Shown here: one piece after another, positions 23,860 to 30,591 of the stretch
Layout of the letters: the number at the start of each line of letters is the position of its first letter
Numbering within the stretch: position 1 is the first letter of the stretch
From: Flavobacteriales bacterium
GTDB lineage: Bacteria; Bacteroidota; Bacteroidia; Flavobacteriales; Flavobacteriaceae
DNA: 33,211 nt
Assembly (NCBI GenBank): GCA_027061855.1
Contig: JAMOVT010000082.1
Location: 1 to 33,211 of the forward strand
Reading direction: 5' to 3'
Notes under the pieces: generated by a model
What the model saw: the letters and a program-made list of their open reading frames with translations, nothing else
What the model was told of the DNA's origin: nothing
Databases searched by the model: none
Program-made: the position numbers and the translations under genes

Positions 23860-24635
23860 TGATCGAAGTAAAAGACCTATATAAATCCTTTAACGGAAAA
23901 CCGGTGCTCAAAGGCATCTCCGCTACTTTTGAGAAAGGAAAAACCAATATGATTATCGGAAGAAGCGGATCGGGAAAAACCGTTTTTCTGAAATCGATTT
24001 TAGGATTGATAAAGCCCGACAGGGGTATTGTTTCTTTTGACGGGAGAATCTTGGACCAACTCTCACTCAAAGAGCAACGAAAATTACGAATGGAAATGGG
24101 AGTGGTTTTTCAAGGTAATGCGCTTTTTGATTCCTTCACAATTGAAGAAAATATCAAATTTCCTATGCGGATGTTTACAAATATGTCCGAAGCCGAAATG
24201 AAAAAAAGGGTGGATGAAGTCTTGGAACAAGTGGAGCTGAGTGGAATAAATAATAAATATCCCGCAGAAATTTCGGGAGGAATGCAAAAACGAGTGGGAA
24301 TTGCAAGAGCCATTGTGTTAAAACCCAAATACCTCTTTTGCGATGAACCCAATTCGGGATTAGACCCGAAGACGGCTATCCTTATCGATAATCTGATTCA
24401 TGATTTAACCGTGCAATATGATACGACTACTTTGGTAAATACCCATGATATGAATTCGATTATGGAGATCGGGGAAAAAATTATATTGCTCAAAGACGGG
24501 AAAAAACAATGGGAGGGAACTAAAAAGGATATTTTTTATACAGATAATCCCGATTTAAATGATTTTGTCTTTTCATCGACTTTATTCAGAAAAATAAAAG
24601 AAATAGTGGTTAAAGAAGGAAAAATAGATTTTTAA
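23859..24635 (+). CDS. mlaF: MlaF-type ABC transporter ATPase
   Basis: 258 residues. Walker A GRSGSGKT at 34-41, Q-loop in VVFQGNALF near 83-90, signature ISGGMQKR at 138-145, Walker B YLFCDEP at 158-164 and the H-loop in VNTHDM near 200. The VFQGNALFDS and GGMQKRVGIARA sequences are typical of the MlaF subgroup. It powers the MlaE permease encoded just upstream. Its stop directly abuts the threonine aldolase start. Confidence 0.94.
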   Translation: MIEVKDLYKSFNGKPVLKGISATFEKGKTNMIIGRSGSGKTVFLKSILGLIKPDRGIVSFDGRILDQLSLKEQRKLRMEMGVVFQGNALFDSFTIEENIKFPMRMFTNMSEAEMKKRVDEVLEQVELSGINNKYPAEISGGMQKRVGIARAIVLKPKYLFCDEPNSGLDPKTAILIDNLIHDLTVQYDTTTLVNTHDMNSIMEIGEKIILLKDGKKQWEGTKKDIFYTDNPDLNDFVFSSTLFRKIKEIVVKEGKIDF

Positions 24636-25661
24636 ATGCATTTTAAAGACGATTACAGTGTAGGAGCACATCCTAAAATTCTGGAAGAAATCATACGCGC
24701 CAATGAAAGTTTGGAGATCTCCTATCAACACGATTCTTATTCCCTGAAAGCAGCCGGTTTATTACGCAAAGAGATCAATGATACCGAAGCTTTTATTCGT
24801 TTTGTATCCGGAGGAACTTTGGCAAACCTGTTGGTCATTGCTGCGGCATTAAAGCCTTATGAATCGGTGATTGCCGTAGAAAGCGGGCATATAAATTTAC
24901 ATGAAACAGGGGCGGTGGAATATACCGGACATAAGATAAATTCCGTAAAAGGCATAATGGGAAAAATTACCCCGGAAGAAATTAAAGACACATTAGAAAT
25001 GCACAATACACCACCACATATGGTAAAACCAAAAATGGTGTATATTTCCAATTCGACCGAGCTAGGAACGGTTTATACTGCCGAGGAGCTTAAAGCTATC
25101 TCGGAGGTTTGCAAGGAAAACGACCTTTATCTTTTTTTGGACGGTGCCCGTTTGGGAAATGCTTTGATGAGTGATGACAATGATCTGAGTTTAAGGGATA
25201 TTGCTGCTTTAACGGATGCTTTTTATCTGGGTGGAACCAAAAATGGCGGATTGATGGGAGAAGCGATTATCATTACTCGTGAAGAACTAAAATCCGGTTT
25301 TGATTTTCATTTAAAACAAAAAGGAGCTTTACCCGCAAAAACACGTTTTTTCGGGGCTCAATTTACGGCTTTTTTTAAGGACGGACTTTATTATGAATTG
25401 GCTCGTAAAGCCAATCTTTCAGCCAAAAAGCTCAATAAAATTTTAAAAGAGAAAGGAATTAAAACCAAATATCCTACCCGGACAAATCAAGTTTTTCCTG
25501 TTCTTCCAAATGAATTAATAGCCGAATTACAAAAAGAAGCGGCCTTTTATGTTTGGGAAAAAGAATCGGACAGTGAATCGGTAATCCGACTGGTTACTTC
25601 TTGGAAAACGGAGGAGAAGGAGATTGAAGAATTTGATGCTTTATTAAACAAATTATTGTAA
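24636..25661 (+). CDS. Threonine aldolase family PLP enzyme (beta-eliminating lyase fold)
   Basis: 341 residues. Low-specificity L-threonine aldolase cleaves threonine or allo-threonine to glycine and acetaldehyde; the fold type I PLP architecture is clear. The probable PLP lysine is K202 in YLGGTKNGG, with D169 in FLDGARLGNAL (PLP-nitrogen contact) and H85 in ESGHINLHETG as the ring-stacking histidine. The start ATG follows the mlaF stop with zero spacing, so the gene is transcribed and probably translated with the transporter, though no biochemical link is evident. Other beta-eliminating lyases of the family cannot be excluded by sequence alone. Confidence 0.85.
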   Translation: MHFKDDYSVGAHPKILEEIIRANESLEISYQHDSYSLKAAGLLRKEINDTEAFIRFVSGGTLANLLVIAAALKPYESVIAVESGHINLHETGAVEYTGHKINSVKGIMGKITPEEIKDTLEMHNTPPHMVKPKMVYISNSTELGTVYTAEELKAISEVCKENDLYLFLDGARLGNALMSDDNDLSLRDIAALTDAFYLGGTKNGGLMGEAIIITREELKSGFDFHLKQKGALPAKTRFFGAQFTAFFKDGLYYELARKANLSAKKLNKILKEKGIKTKYPTRTNQVFPVLPNELIAELQKEAAFYVWEKESDSESVIRLVTSWKTEEKEIEEFDALLNKLL

Positions 25662-25698
25662 AGAAGTTAGTTTTCCTTTCGATTTTTGATTTAATTCA

Positions 25699-25706
25699 TA
25701 CCTTTG
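25699..25706 (+). promoter_or_regulatory. Bacteroidota -7 promoter element (TACCTTTG) for mgsA
   Basis: Exact TAnnTTTG match 14 bases before the ATG at 25721. A TTTG at 25685-25688 is only 10 bases upstream, too close for a normal -33. Confidence 0.55.
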
Positions 25707-25720
25707 TAAAAAATATAAGT

Positions 25721-26089
25721 ATGGAAATAGCCTTAATATCTCATGATGGGAAAAAACCCGAAATGGTTCGCTTTGTAATGGAGCATAAAGACCAACTTTT
25801 ACGAAACGATGTAACGATTATCGCTACGGGAACTACCGGAAAGTATGTAGAAGAAACAGGTTTGAAAGTAGAAAGATTGCTCTCGGGACCATTAGGCGGT
25901 GATGCCCAAATCGGTGCACGCGTAGCCGAAGGAAAAACAAAAATGGTGATATTTTTTCGCGATCCGTTGGATAAACATCCACATGAACCGGATATTTCCA
26001 TGCTGATGCGTCTATGTGATGTGCATGATGTTCCTTTGGCAACGAATCCGGCTACCGCTAATTTACTTTTTAAAGCAGTTTTTAAATAA
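25721..26089 (+). CDS. mgsA: Methylglyoxal synthase
   Basis: 122 residues. It converts dihydroxyacetone phosphate to methylglyoxal and phosphate, a bypass of lower glycolysis used when phosphate is short. Visible residues match the E. coli enzyme with an offset of about ten: His8 (ALISHDG), the phosphate loop TGTTG, catalytic Asp61 in GPLGGDAQIG, Asp81 (FFRDPLDKHPHEPD), His88 and Asp91. The C-terminus is shorter than in E. coli. It has its own promoter element and a downstream hairpin, and appears monocistronic. Confidence 0.96.
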   Translation: MEIALISHDGKKPEMVRFVMEHKDQLLRNDVTIIATGTTGKYVEETGLKVERLLSGPLGGDAQIGARVAEGKTKMVIFFRDPLDKHPHEPDISMLMRLCDVHDVPLATNPATANLLFKAVFK

Positions 26090-26107
26090 ACAAAAAAATG
26101 ACTAAAT

Positions 26108-26139
26108 AAGTAAGGCTGCCCGAAAGAGCAGCCTTTACT
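26108..26139. terminator. Hairpin between convergent mgsA and PUR-alpha genes
   Basis: AAGGCTGC (26112-26119) pairs with GCAGCCTT (26128-26135), with AGTA/TACT extending the stem past one extra T. It probably terminates mgsA and may work in both directions; the U-tract is weak in each. Confidence 0.65.
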
Positions 26140-26160
26140 TGTATGAGTTATATCAAAAGA

Positions 26161-26574
26161 CTAAATATCATCAAAATTTACATCTGTAAAATCATTGGTA
26201 CTTAGATTTTGTTCTTTTTCTCCGGCGTCTTCTTTGGCAATCTCATTTTCTTCTGCTGCTTTTTCTTCGGCAACGGGATTGAAATCTTTTTGATGTTTTT
26301 CAGAAATTACTTCTTCGCCTTTTTCTCTGATGATAAAGTCAGTGACATCATCCAATAACTCTTTAAACTTTCCAAAATCTTCTTTGTAAAGATAAATTTT
26401 GTGTTTTTTGTAATGGAAAGTTCCGTCTTCATTCATGTTTTTCTTACTTTCAGTAATGGTAAGATAGTAATCTCCTGCTTTGGTTTCTCTTACATCAAAG
26501 AAATAAGTTCTCCTTCCTGCTCTAAAAACTTTAGAGTAGATTTCTTCGGGTTTGTTGTATTCTTTTTCAGTCAT
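26161..26574 (-). CDS. PUR-alpha/DUF3276 family nucleic-acid-binding protein
   Basis: 137 residues. The PUR domain (about 8-88) shows IYSKVFRAGRRTYFFDVRETKAGDYYLTITESKK and a second strand-rich half HKIYLYKEDFGKFKELL. Proteins of this family bind single-stranded DNA or RNA; the spirochaete homologue is a regulator. The C-terminal 45 residues are acidic and disordered (AEEKAAEENEIAKEDAGEKEQ). It has the best-formed promoter in this window, with both -33 and -7 elements, on the minus strand, and is divergent from nusB. Confidence 0.92.
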   Translation of the reverse strand: MTEKEYNKPEEIYSKVFRAGRRTYFFDVRETKAGDYYLTITESKKNMNEDGTFHYKKHKIYLYKEDFGKFKELLDDVTDFIIREKGEEVISEKHQKDFNPVAEEKAAEENEIAKEDAGEKEQNLSTNDFTDVNFDDI

Positions 26575-26605
26575 TTTCCAACGATCTTTTAGATTAATTA
26601 TGCTA

Positions 26606-26635
26606 CAAAGCTAATAAAAATAATTTTTAAACAAA
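26606..26635 (-). promoter_or_regulatory. Bacteroidota promoter (-33 TTTG, -7 TAGCTTTG) for the PUR-alpha gene
   Basis: On the minus strand TTTG (26632-26635) and TAGCTTTG (26606-26613) are separated by 18 bases, the textbook spacing for the primary sigma factor of this phylum. The -7 box ends 31 bases before the ATG at 26574. Confidence 0.7.
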
Positions 26636-26660
26636 AAATATTTTTTTAATAAATAAAAAC

Positions 26661-26668
26661 TAAATTTG
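26661..26668 (+). promoter_or_regulatory. Bacteroidota -7 promoter element (TAAATTTG) for nusB
   Basis: Exact TAnnTTTG match 26 bases before the nusB ATG at 26695. It is divergent from the PUR-alpha promoter, with about 25 bases between the two. Confidence 0.5.
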
Positions 26669-26694
26669 CAAAACATTTTGAATGATTTATAAGT

Positions 26695-27642
26695 ATGTTA
26701 AACAGAAGAAATATCCGGTCGAAAGTAATGCAAGGTGTATTTGCCTTTCAGAGTGCCGAGGAGGATAATATTCCCAAGAATGAAAAGCTCCTCTTTTTGA
26801 GTTTTGATAATATTTACAAGCTCTATGTCTTGATGCTTTTATTGCTTCTGGCCTTAAAAGAAAAAGCCAAAGAAGAAATAGAAGTGGGGTTGAACAAAAA
26901 TTTCCCTACCGAAGAGGATCTCAACCCCAATTATAAGTTTGTAAACAATAAAGTCTTGCAACTTCTTGAAAATAATAAGTTTATTCAAGAATTTAAGAAA
27001 AAATACAAGCTTGACAAATGGGAAGTAAACAAAGAATTGGTGGATTTGATTTGGAAAAAAATCAAGGAGTCGAAGCTTTATAAAGACTATATGGCGAGTA
27101 AATCCCACTCTTTCTCCGAAGACAAAGAGTTTATCTTGGAACTATATAAGAACTTTATCGCTCCCGAAGTAAAATTACATGAAACTTTGGAAGCGGATGA
27201 AAGTCATTGGGCAGATGATATTGCTATTGCCAATACATTGGTAATGAAGACGATAAGCAGTTTGAAAGAAGATGAAAGTTTTCAAGGATTACCTCCTTTA
27301 TTCAAAGACGAACAGGATCGGGAGTTTGCCAAAGAATTATTCCGAAAAGTGATTTTGAATGATGAGAAATTAACCAATCATATCAAAGGAAAGACACCCA
27401 ACTGGGATTATGATCGAATCTCAAATATAGATAAATTAATTTTGAAAATGGGGATTGGGGAATTTTTGTATTTCCCTTCGATTCCTCCTTCGGTGACCAT
27501 TAATGAATATGTGGAATTGGCCAAGGAATTTTCTACTCCGAAAAGTAATATTTTTATCAACGGAGTATTAAATAACATTTACAAAGAATTGGAACAGAAA
27601 GGAGAATTGAACAAAAACATCAGAGGCAGAAACAAAAAATAA
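26695..27642 (+). CDS. nusB: NusB transcription antitermination factor, long Bacteroidota form
   Basis: 315 residues, about twice the E. coli protein. It starts with the canonical NusB helix (RRNIRSKVMQGVFAFQSAE), then a Bacteroidota-specific helical insertion of roughly 150 residues, and ends with the conserved core: WDYDRISNIDKLILKMGIGEF, SIPPSVTINEYVELAKEFSTPKSNIFINGVLNNI. NusB with NusE (S10) binds the boxA RNA to prevent early termination in rRNA operons. It is followed after 5 bp by the DUF1573 lipoprotein gene, so the two form an operon ending at the terminator at 28191. Confidence 0.95.
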   Translation: MLNRRNIRSKVMQGVFAFQSAEEDNIPKNEKLLFLSFDNIYKLYVLMLLLLLALKEKAKEEIEVGLNKNFPTEEDLNPNYKFVNNKVLQLLENNKFIQEFKKKYKLDKWEVNKELVDLIWKKIKESKLYKDYMASKSHSFSEDKEFILELYKNFIAPEVKLHETLEADESHWADDIAIANTLVMKTISSLKEDESFQGLPPLFKDEQDREFAKELFRKVILNDEKLTNHIKGKTPNWDYDRISNIDKLILKMGIGEFLYFPSIPPSVTINEYVELAKEFSTPKSNIFINGVLNNIYKELEQKGELNKNIRGRNKK

Positions 27643-27647
27643 GAAAT

Positions 27648-28169
27648 ATGAAAAAAATAGTTTTACTTTTATTGGTCTTTACAGGTATTATTGCCTGTAA
27701 TAATGACAATCCGTCTTCTAAAATAAAAGATGAAAATGTGCAAAAAGCCAAAGAAAAAATGGCTGATTTGAACAAATTTCCCGTAATGGAATTTGAAACA
27801 CGGGAGATTGATTTCGGTACCCATGACGAGGGAGAAATTCTCGATACGGTTTTTCGTTTTACCAATACCGGCGACAATCCTTTGATTATTACCGATGTAA
27901 AAACAAGTTGTGGATGTACAACTCCCTATTGGCCCAAAAAGCCTATACAACCCGGAGAAAGCGATGTGATCAAAGTAAAATTCAACACTAATCGTAAACC
28001 CGGAAAACAAATCAAAACCATTACCATTCACGCCAACACAAAAAATTTGACCGAAGTAGTGCGAATCAAAGCCTATGTCAATCCGAAAAGCAAAGAAGAA
28101 AAAGAAAAATTGGATAAAGTAAATCAAATTCTAAAAAACAAAGTCAGTCCTGATGAAATCGGGCTTTAA
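27648..28169 (+). CDS. DUF1573 domain lipoprotein
   Basis: 173 residues. Signal peptide with lipobox GIIAC, Cys17 lipidated. The DUF1573 domain (about 45-145) is an immunoglobulin-like fold with the hallmark FGTHDEGEILDTVFRFTNTGDNPLIITDV and TSCGCTTP. The function is unknown, but the position next to nusB is a common one in Bacteroidota, where yajC often follows; here a terminator follows instead. Location periplasmic or membrane-associated. Confidence 0.9.
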   Translation: MKKIVLLLLVFTGIIACNNDNPSSKIKDENVQKAKEKMADLNKFPVMEFETREIDFGTHDEGEILDTVFRFTNTGDNPLIITDVKTSCGCTTPYWPKKPIQPGESDVIKVKFNTNRKPGKQIKTITIHANTKNLTEVVRIKAYVNPKSKEEKEKLDKVNQILKNKVSPDEIGL

Positions 28170-28190
28170 GACTTTATAAGCTATAATTGT

Positions 28191-28230
28191 TTAGCCTAAT
28201 CACCCTTTTCGTGTTAGGCTAACTTTTTTT
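28191..28230 (+). terminator. Intrinsic terminator after the DUF1573 gene
   Basis: TTAGCCTAA pairs perfectly with TTAGGCTAA around a 14-base loop, followed by CTTTTTTT. It ends the nusB-DUF1573 unit; the next gene starts at 28246. Confidence 0.88.
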
Positions 28231-28245
28231 CATAAAAACAGATAT

Positions 28246-29460
28246 ATGGAAGCCAAAAAACAGTTTATCGTCTCATTATATTTTTTCTTGGCCATTGCTT
28301 TGTTGGGATTGATTTTAAGAGCTGTTCCGGTATTTCATTTGCCCATCAATTTCAATAACTATTTACACGCACACTCTCATGTAGCTTTTCTGGGATGGTT
28401 GCACGGTGCATTTATCGCTTTTGTATCCTATATTTTTTTGAAAGACAAGCTGAATACGCGTTTTTTTAAATTTATCTATTGGTTTACGATTGCCAATGTA
28501 GCCGGAATGTATTTTTCTTTCCCTATACAAGGATATAAAGCTTTTTCCATAGCTTTCCTTTCCCTGTTTTTAATAGGAACCTATTTTTATTTATATTATT
28601 TCTTTAAAAACAAATCAGACACAGAAAAATATCCTGCCACTTATAAATTTGTAAAAGCCGGATTATGGTTGCAATTTCTTTCCAGTTTAAGTCCTTGGTC
28701 ATTGGTTTTTATCTTGAAATTATTTGGAAAAAATTCCGATTTCTACAAATTTGATATTTTTTATTATTTACATTTTCAATACAACGGCTGGTTTTTGTTT
28801 GCTTTGTTAGGATTAACTTTTTATTTGTTGGAACGCAGAGGGATTCATTTGAATACCAAGCAAATAAACCGGATTTATTATCTGATGTTGACAGCCGTAT
28901 TTCTCGGATATTTTTCCAATATTCTTTGGGCCAAACCCGGTTGGATTTTTAATCTTCTTGCTATGGCGGGAGGTTTTGCCGAGATTTTGGCTTTTTTGAT
29001 TTTGTTAAAAATCATTTTGCGCTACCATCGTTACCTTAAACATCAAATTTCTTCGTTTTCCTATCAGGTATTTATGATAGTCCTTTTACTGTTATTTACC
29101 AAAGCCACTTTACAATTTATCGGTTCATTGCAATATTATGCCGATTTGTCTTTTCAAATACGTGATTTTATCATTGGCTACCTTCATCTGATTATGCTGG
29201 GGATTTTCACTCCTTTTCTATTGATTCTGGGTGACGAATTGGACTTTTACAGATTGAATCGCAAGGGTTTCTATTTGTTTTTTGCCGGTTTTACAGTCAC
29301 CGAAACTTTGATTTTTTTACGTGGGATTTTTCAATGGTTTGAATGGACGTATAACGGGGTGTTAATGAATGAGCTTTTATTTTATTTCACTTTGTTGATG
29401 TTTGTAGGAATAGTATGGATTGTTATAAAAAAGAGATATGTCCACCAAGAAAAAATATAA
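28246..29460 (+). CDS. Polytopic membrane protein with conserved histidines (heme-copper oxidase subunit I-like?)
   Basis: 404 residues with about 12 membrane helices. Histidines lie in or at the ends of helices: H41, H43, H45 and H53 in YLHAHSHVAFLGWLHGAF, one in YYLHFQYNGWFLFALLG and one in IGYLHLIMLGIFTP. The pattern HxxxxxGW in the second helix resembles CcoN/NorB-type heme ligation, so it may be a distant heme-copper oxidase subunit I relative or a heme-binding relative of NnrS; the copper-site histidine set is not clearly complete. No subunit II or cytochrome c gene is near. The start of prmA lies 23 bases inside the 3' end, so they are co-transcribed. The function is uncertain. Confidence 0.75.
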   Translation: MEAKKQFIVSLYFFLAIALLGLILRAVPVFHLPINFNNYLHAHSHVAFLGWLHGAFIAFVSYIFLKDKLNTRFFKFIYWFTIANVAGMYFSFPIQGYKAFSIAFLSLFLIGTYFYLYYFFKNKSDTEKYPATYKFVKAGLWLQFLSSLSPWSLVFILKLFGKNSDFYKFDIFYYLHFQYNGWFLFALLGLTFYLLERRGIHLNTKQINRIYYLMLTAVFLGYFSNILWAKPGWIFNLLAMAGGFAEILAFLILLKIILRYHRYLKHQISSFSYQVFMIVLLLLFTKATLQFIGSLQYYADLSFQIRDFIIGYLHLIMLGIFTPFLLILGDELDFYRLNRKGFYLFFAGFTVTETLIFLRGIFQWFEWTYNGVLMNELLFYFTLLMFVGIVWIVIKKRYVHQEKI

Positions 29461-30268
29461 GGAGTATAGTTTTCACCTGAATCAACCAGAAGTTTTTCGC
29501 GATATTTTTATTGCCGAACTTTCCGAAAAAGGATTTGAAGGCTTTACAGAAACAGAAGATGGTTTTATCGCCTATACTTCCGAAGAGATATCTCCTGATT
29601 TTCTCAAAGAGAAATATCCGGTTTCATTTGAATATGAGGTGAAAGATATTCTTCCCAGAAATTGGAATAAAAAATGGGAAGAACAAATACATCCTTTGGT
29701 GATTGACAATAAAGTGTATATTCGAACTTCTTTTCATCCCGAGGAAAACTTTCCTTTTGTCATCACAATAGATCCAAAAATGAGTTTTGGCACGGGACAT
29801 CATGAAACGACCGAATTGATGATCAGACAAATGCTTGAAATGGATTTTCAAGAAAAAACGGTACTCGATATGGGTGCGGGAACCGGTGTATTGTCAATAC
29901 TTGCAGAAAAATTGGGAGCCAAAGAAATTACTGCCATTGATATTGACGAATGGGCCTATGAAAACATGATGGAGAATTTCGACTTAAATAACACAAAACA
30001 TATTACTCCTTATTTGGGAGGGGCAACTTTATTAAAAGATCCTGAAAAGTTTGATATTATTTTAGCCAATATCAACCTCAACATTCTTATGCAAGATTTT
30101 GAGAGCTATGCCAAATCTCTAAAAAAAGGAGGACAATTATTATTAAGCGGCTTTCTCAATCAAGACATTCCTGTTCTTAAAGAAAAAGCAAAAAAGTTTG
30201 GTATGTTATTTGAAAGACACCTTGAAAAGAATCAATGGAATAGTCTCAGATTTAAAAAAAGTGAATAG
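29438..30268 (+). CDS. prmA: Ribosomal protein L11 methyltransferase
   Basis: 276 residues. It methylates lysines and the amino terminus of ribosomal protein L11 with S-adenosylmethionine. Visible motifs: the N-terminal L11-recognition domain, RNWNKKWEEQIHPL, the loop FGTGHH (117-122), SAM motif I VLDMGAGTGVLS (142-153), the acidic turn IDIDEWA, and LANINLNIL (209-217) in place of the family LANI/NL catalytic segment. It overlaps the upstream membrane protein gene by 23 bases, and clpS follows after 42 bp. Confidence 0.95.
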   Translation: MSTKKKYKEYSFHLNQPEVFRDIFIAELSEKGFEGFTETEDGFIAYTSEEISPDFLKEKYPVSFEYEVKDILPRNWNKKWEEQIHPLVIDNKVYIRTSFHPEENFPFVITIDPKMSFGTGHHETTELMIRQMLEMDFQEKTVLDMGAGTGVLSILAEKLGAKEITAIDIDEWAYENMMENFDLNNTKHITPYLGGATLLKDPEKFDIILANINLNILMQDFESYAKSLKKGGQLLLSGFLNQDIPVLKEKAKKFGMLFERHLEKNQWNSLRFKKSE

Positions 30269-30310
30269 TATTCAATTTTTTTTTATCTTTAACTTTTAAA
30301 AGAATCATCA

Positions 30311-30580
30311 ATGACAGAAAAGTACCAACCAAAGGATTTTGAGCAAACCAATGAAACCGCATTGTTTAAAATCATTTTATACAATGATGATTTTAATACA
30401 TTCGATTATGTCATCGAGATGCTGATGAGATATTGCAACCATACTTTAACCCAAGCGGAACAATGTGCTTTGCTTACACACTATAAAGGAAAAAGTATCG
30501 TTAAGAAAGGTAGTATCGATATATTGGTGCCAATCGCCAATACATTGTTAGACAAAGGCTTGAGCGTTGAAATAATATAA
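30311..30580 (+). CDS. clpS: ClpS adaptor of the Clp protease
   Basis: 89 residues. ClpS binds N-degron substrates and hands them to ClpAP-type protease. The substrate-binding core LYNDDFNTFDYVIEML (about 23-38) is intact, with the N-D-D acidic pocket at 25-27, and LTHYKGKSIVKKGSIDIL matches the family's second half. A ClpA or ClpC partner is not encoded in this window. It follows prmA closely, and the LysM gene starts 11 bp after its stop, so the three may be one operon. Confidence 0.94.
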   Translation: MTEKYQPKDFEQTNETALFKIILYNDDFNTFDYVIEMLMRYCNHTLTQAEQCALLTHYKGKSIVKKGSIDILVPIANTLLDKGLSVEII

Positions 30581-30591
30581 TATATTCATTT

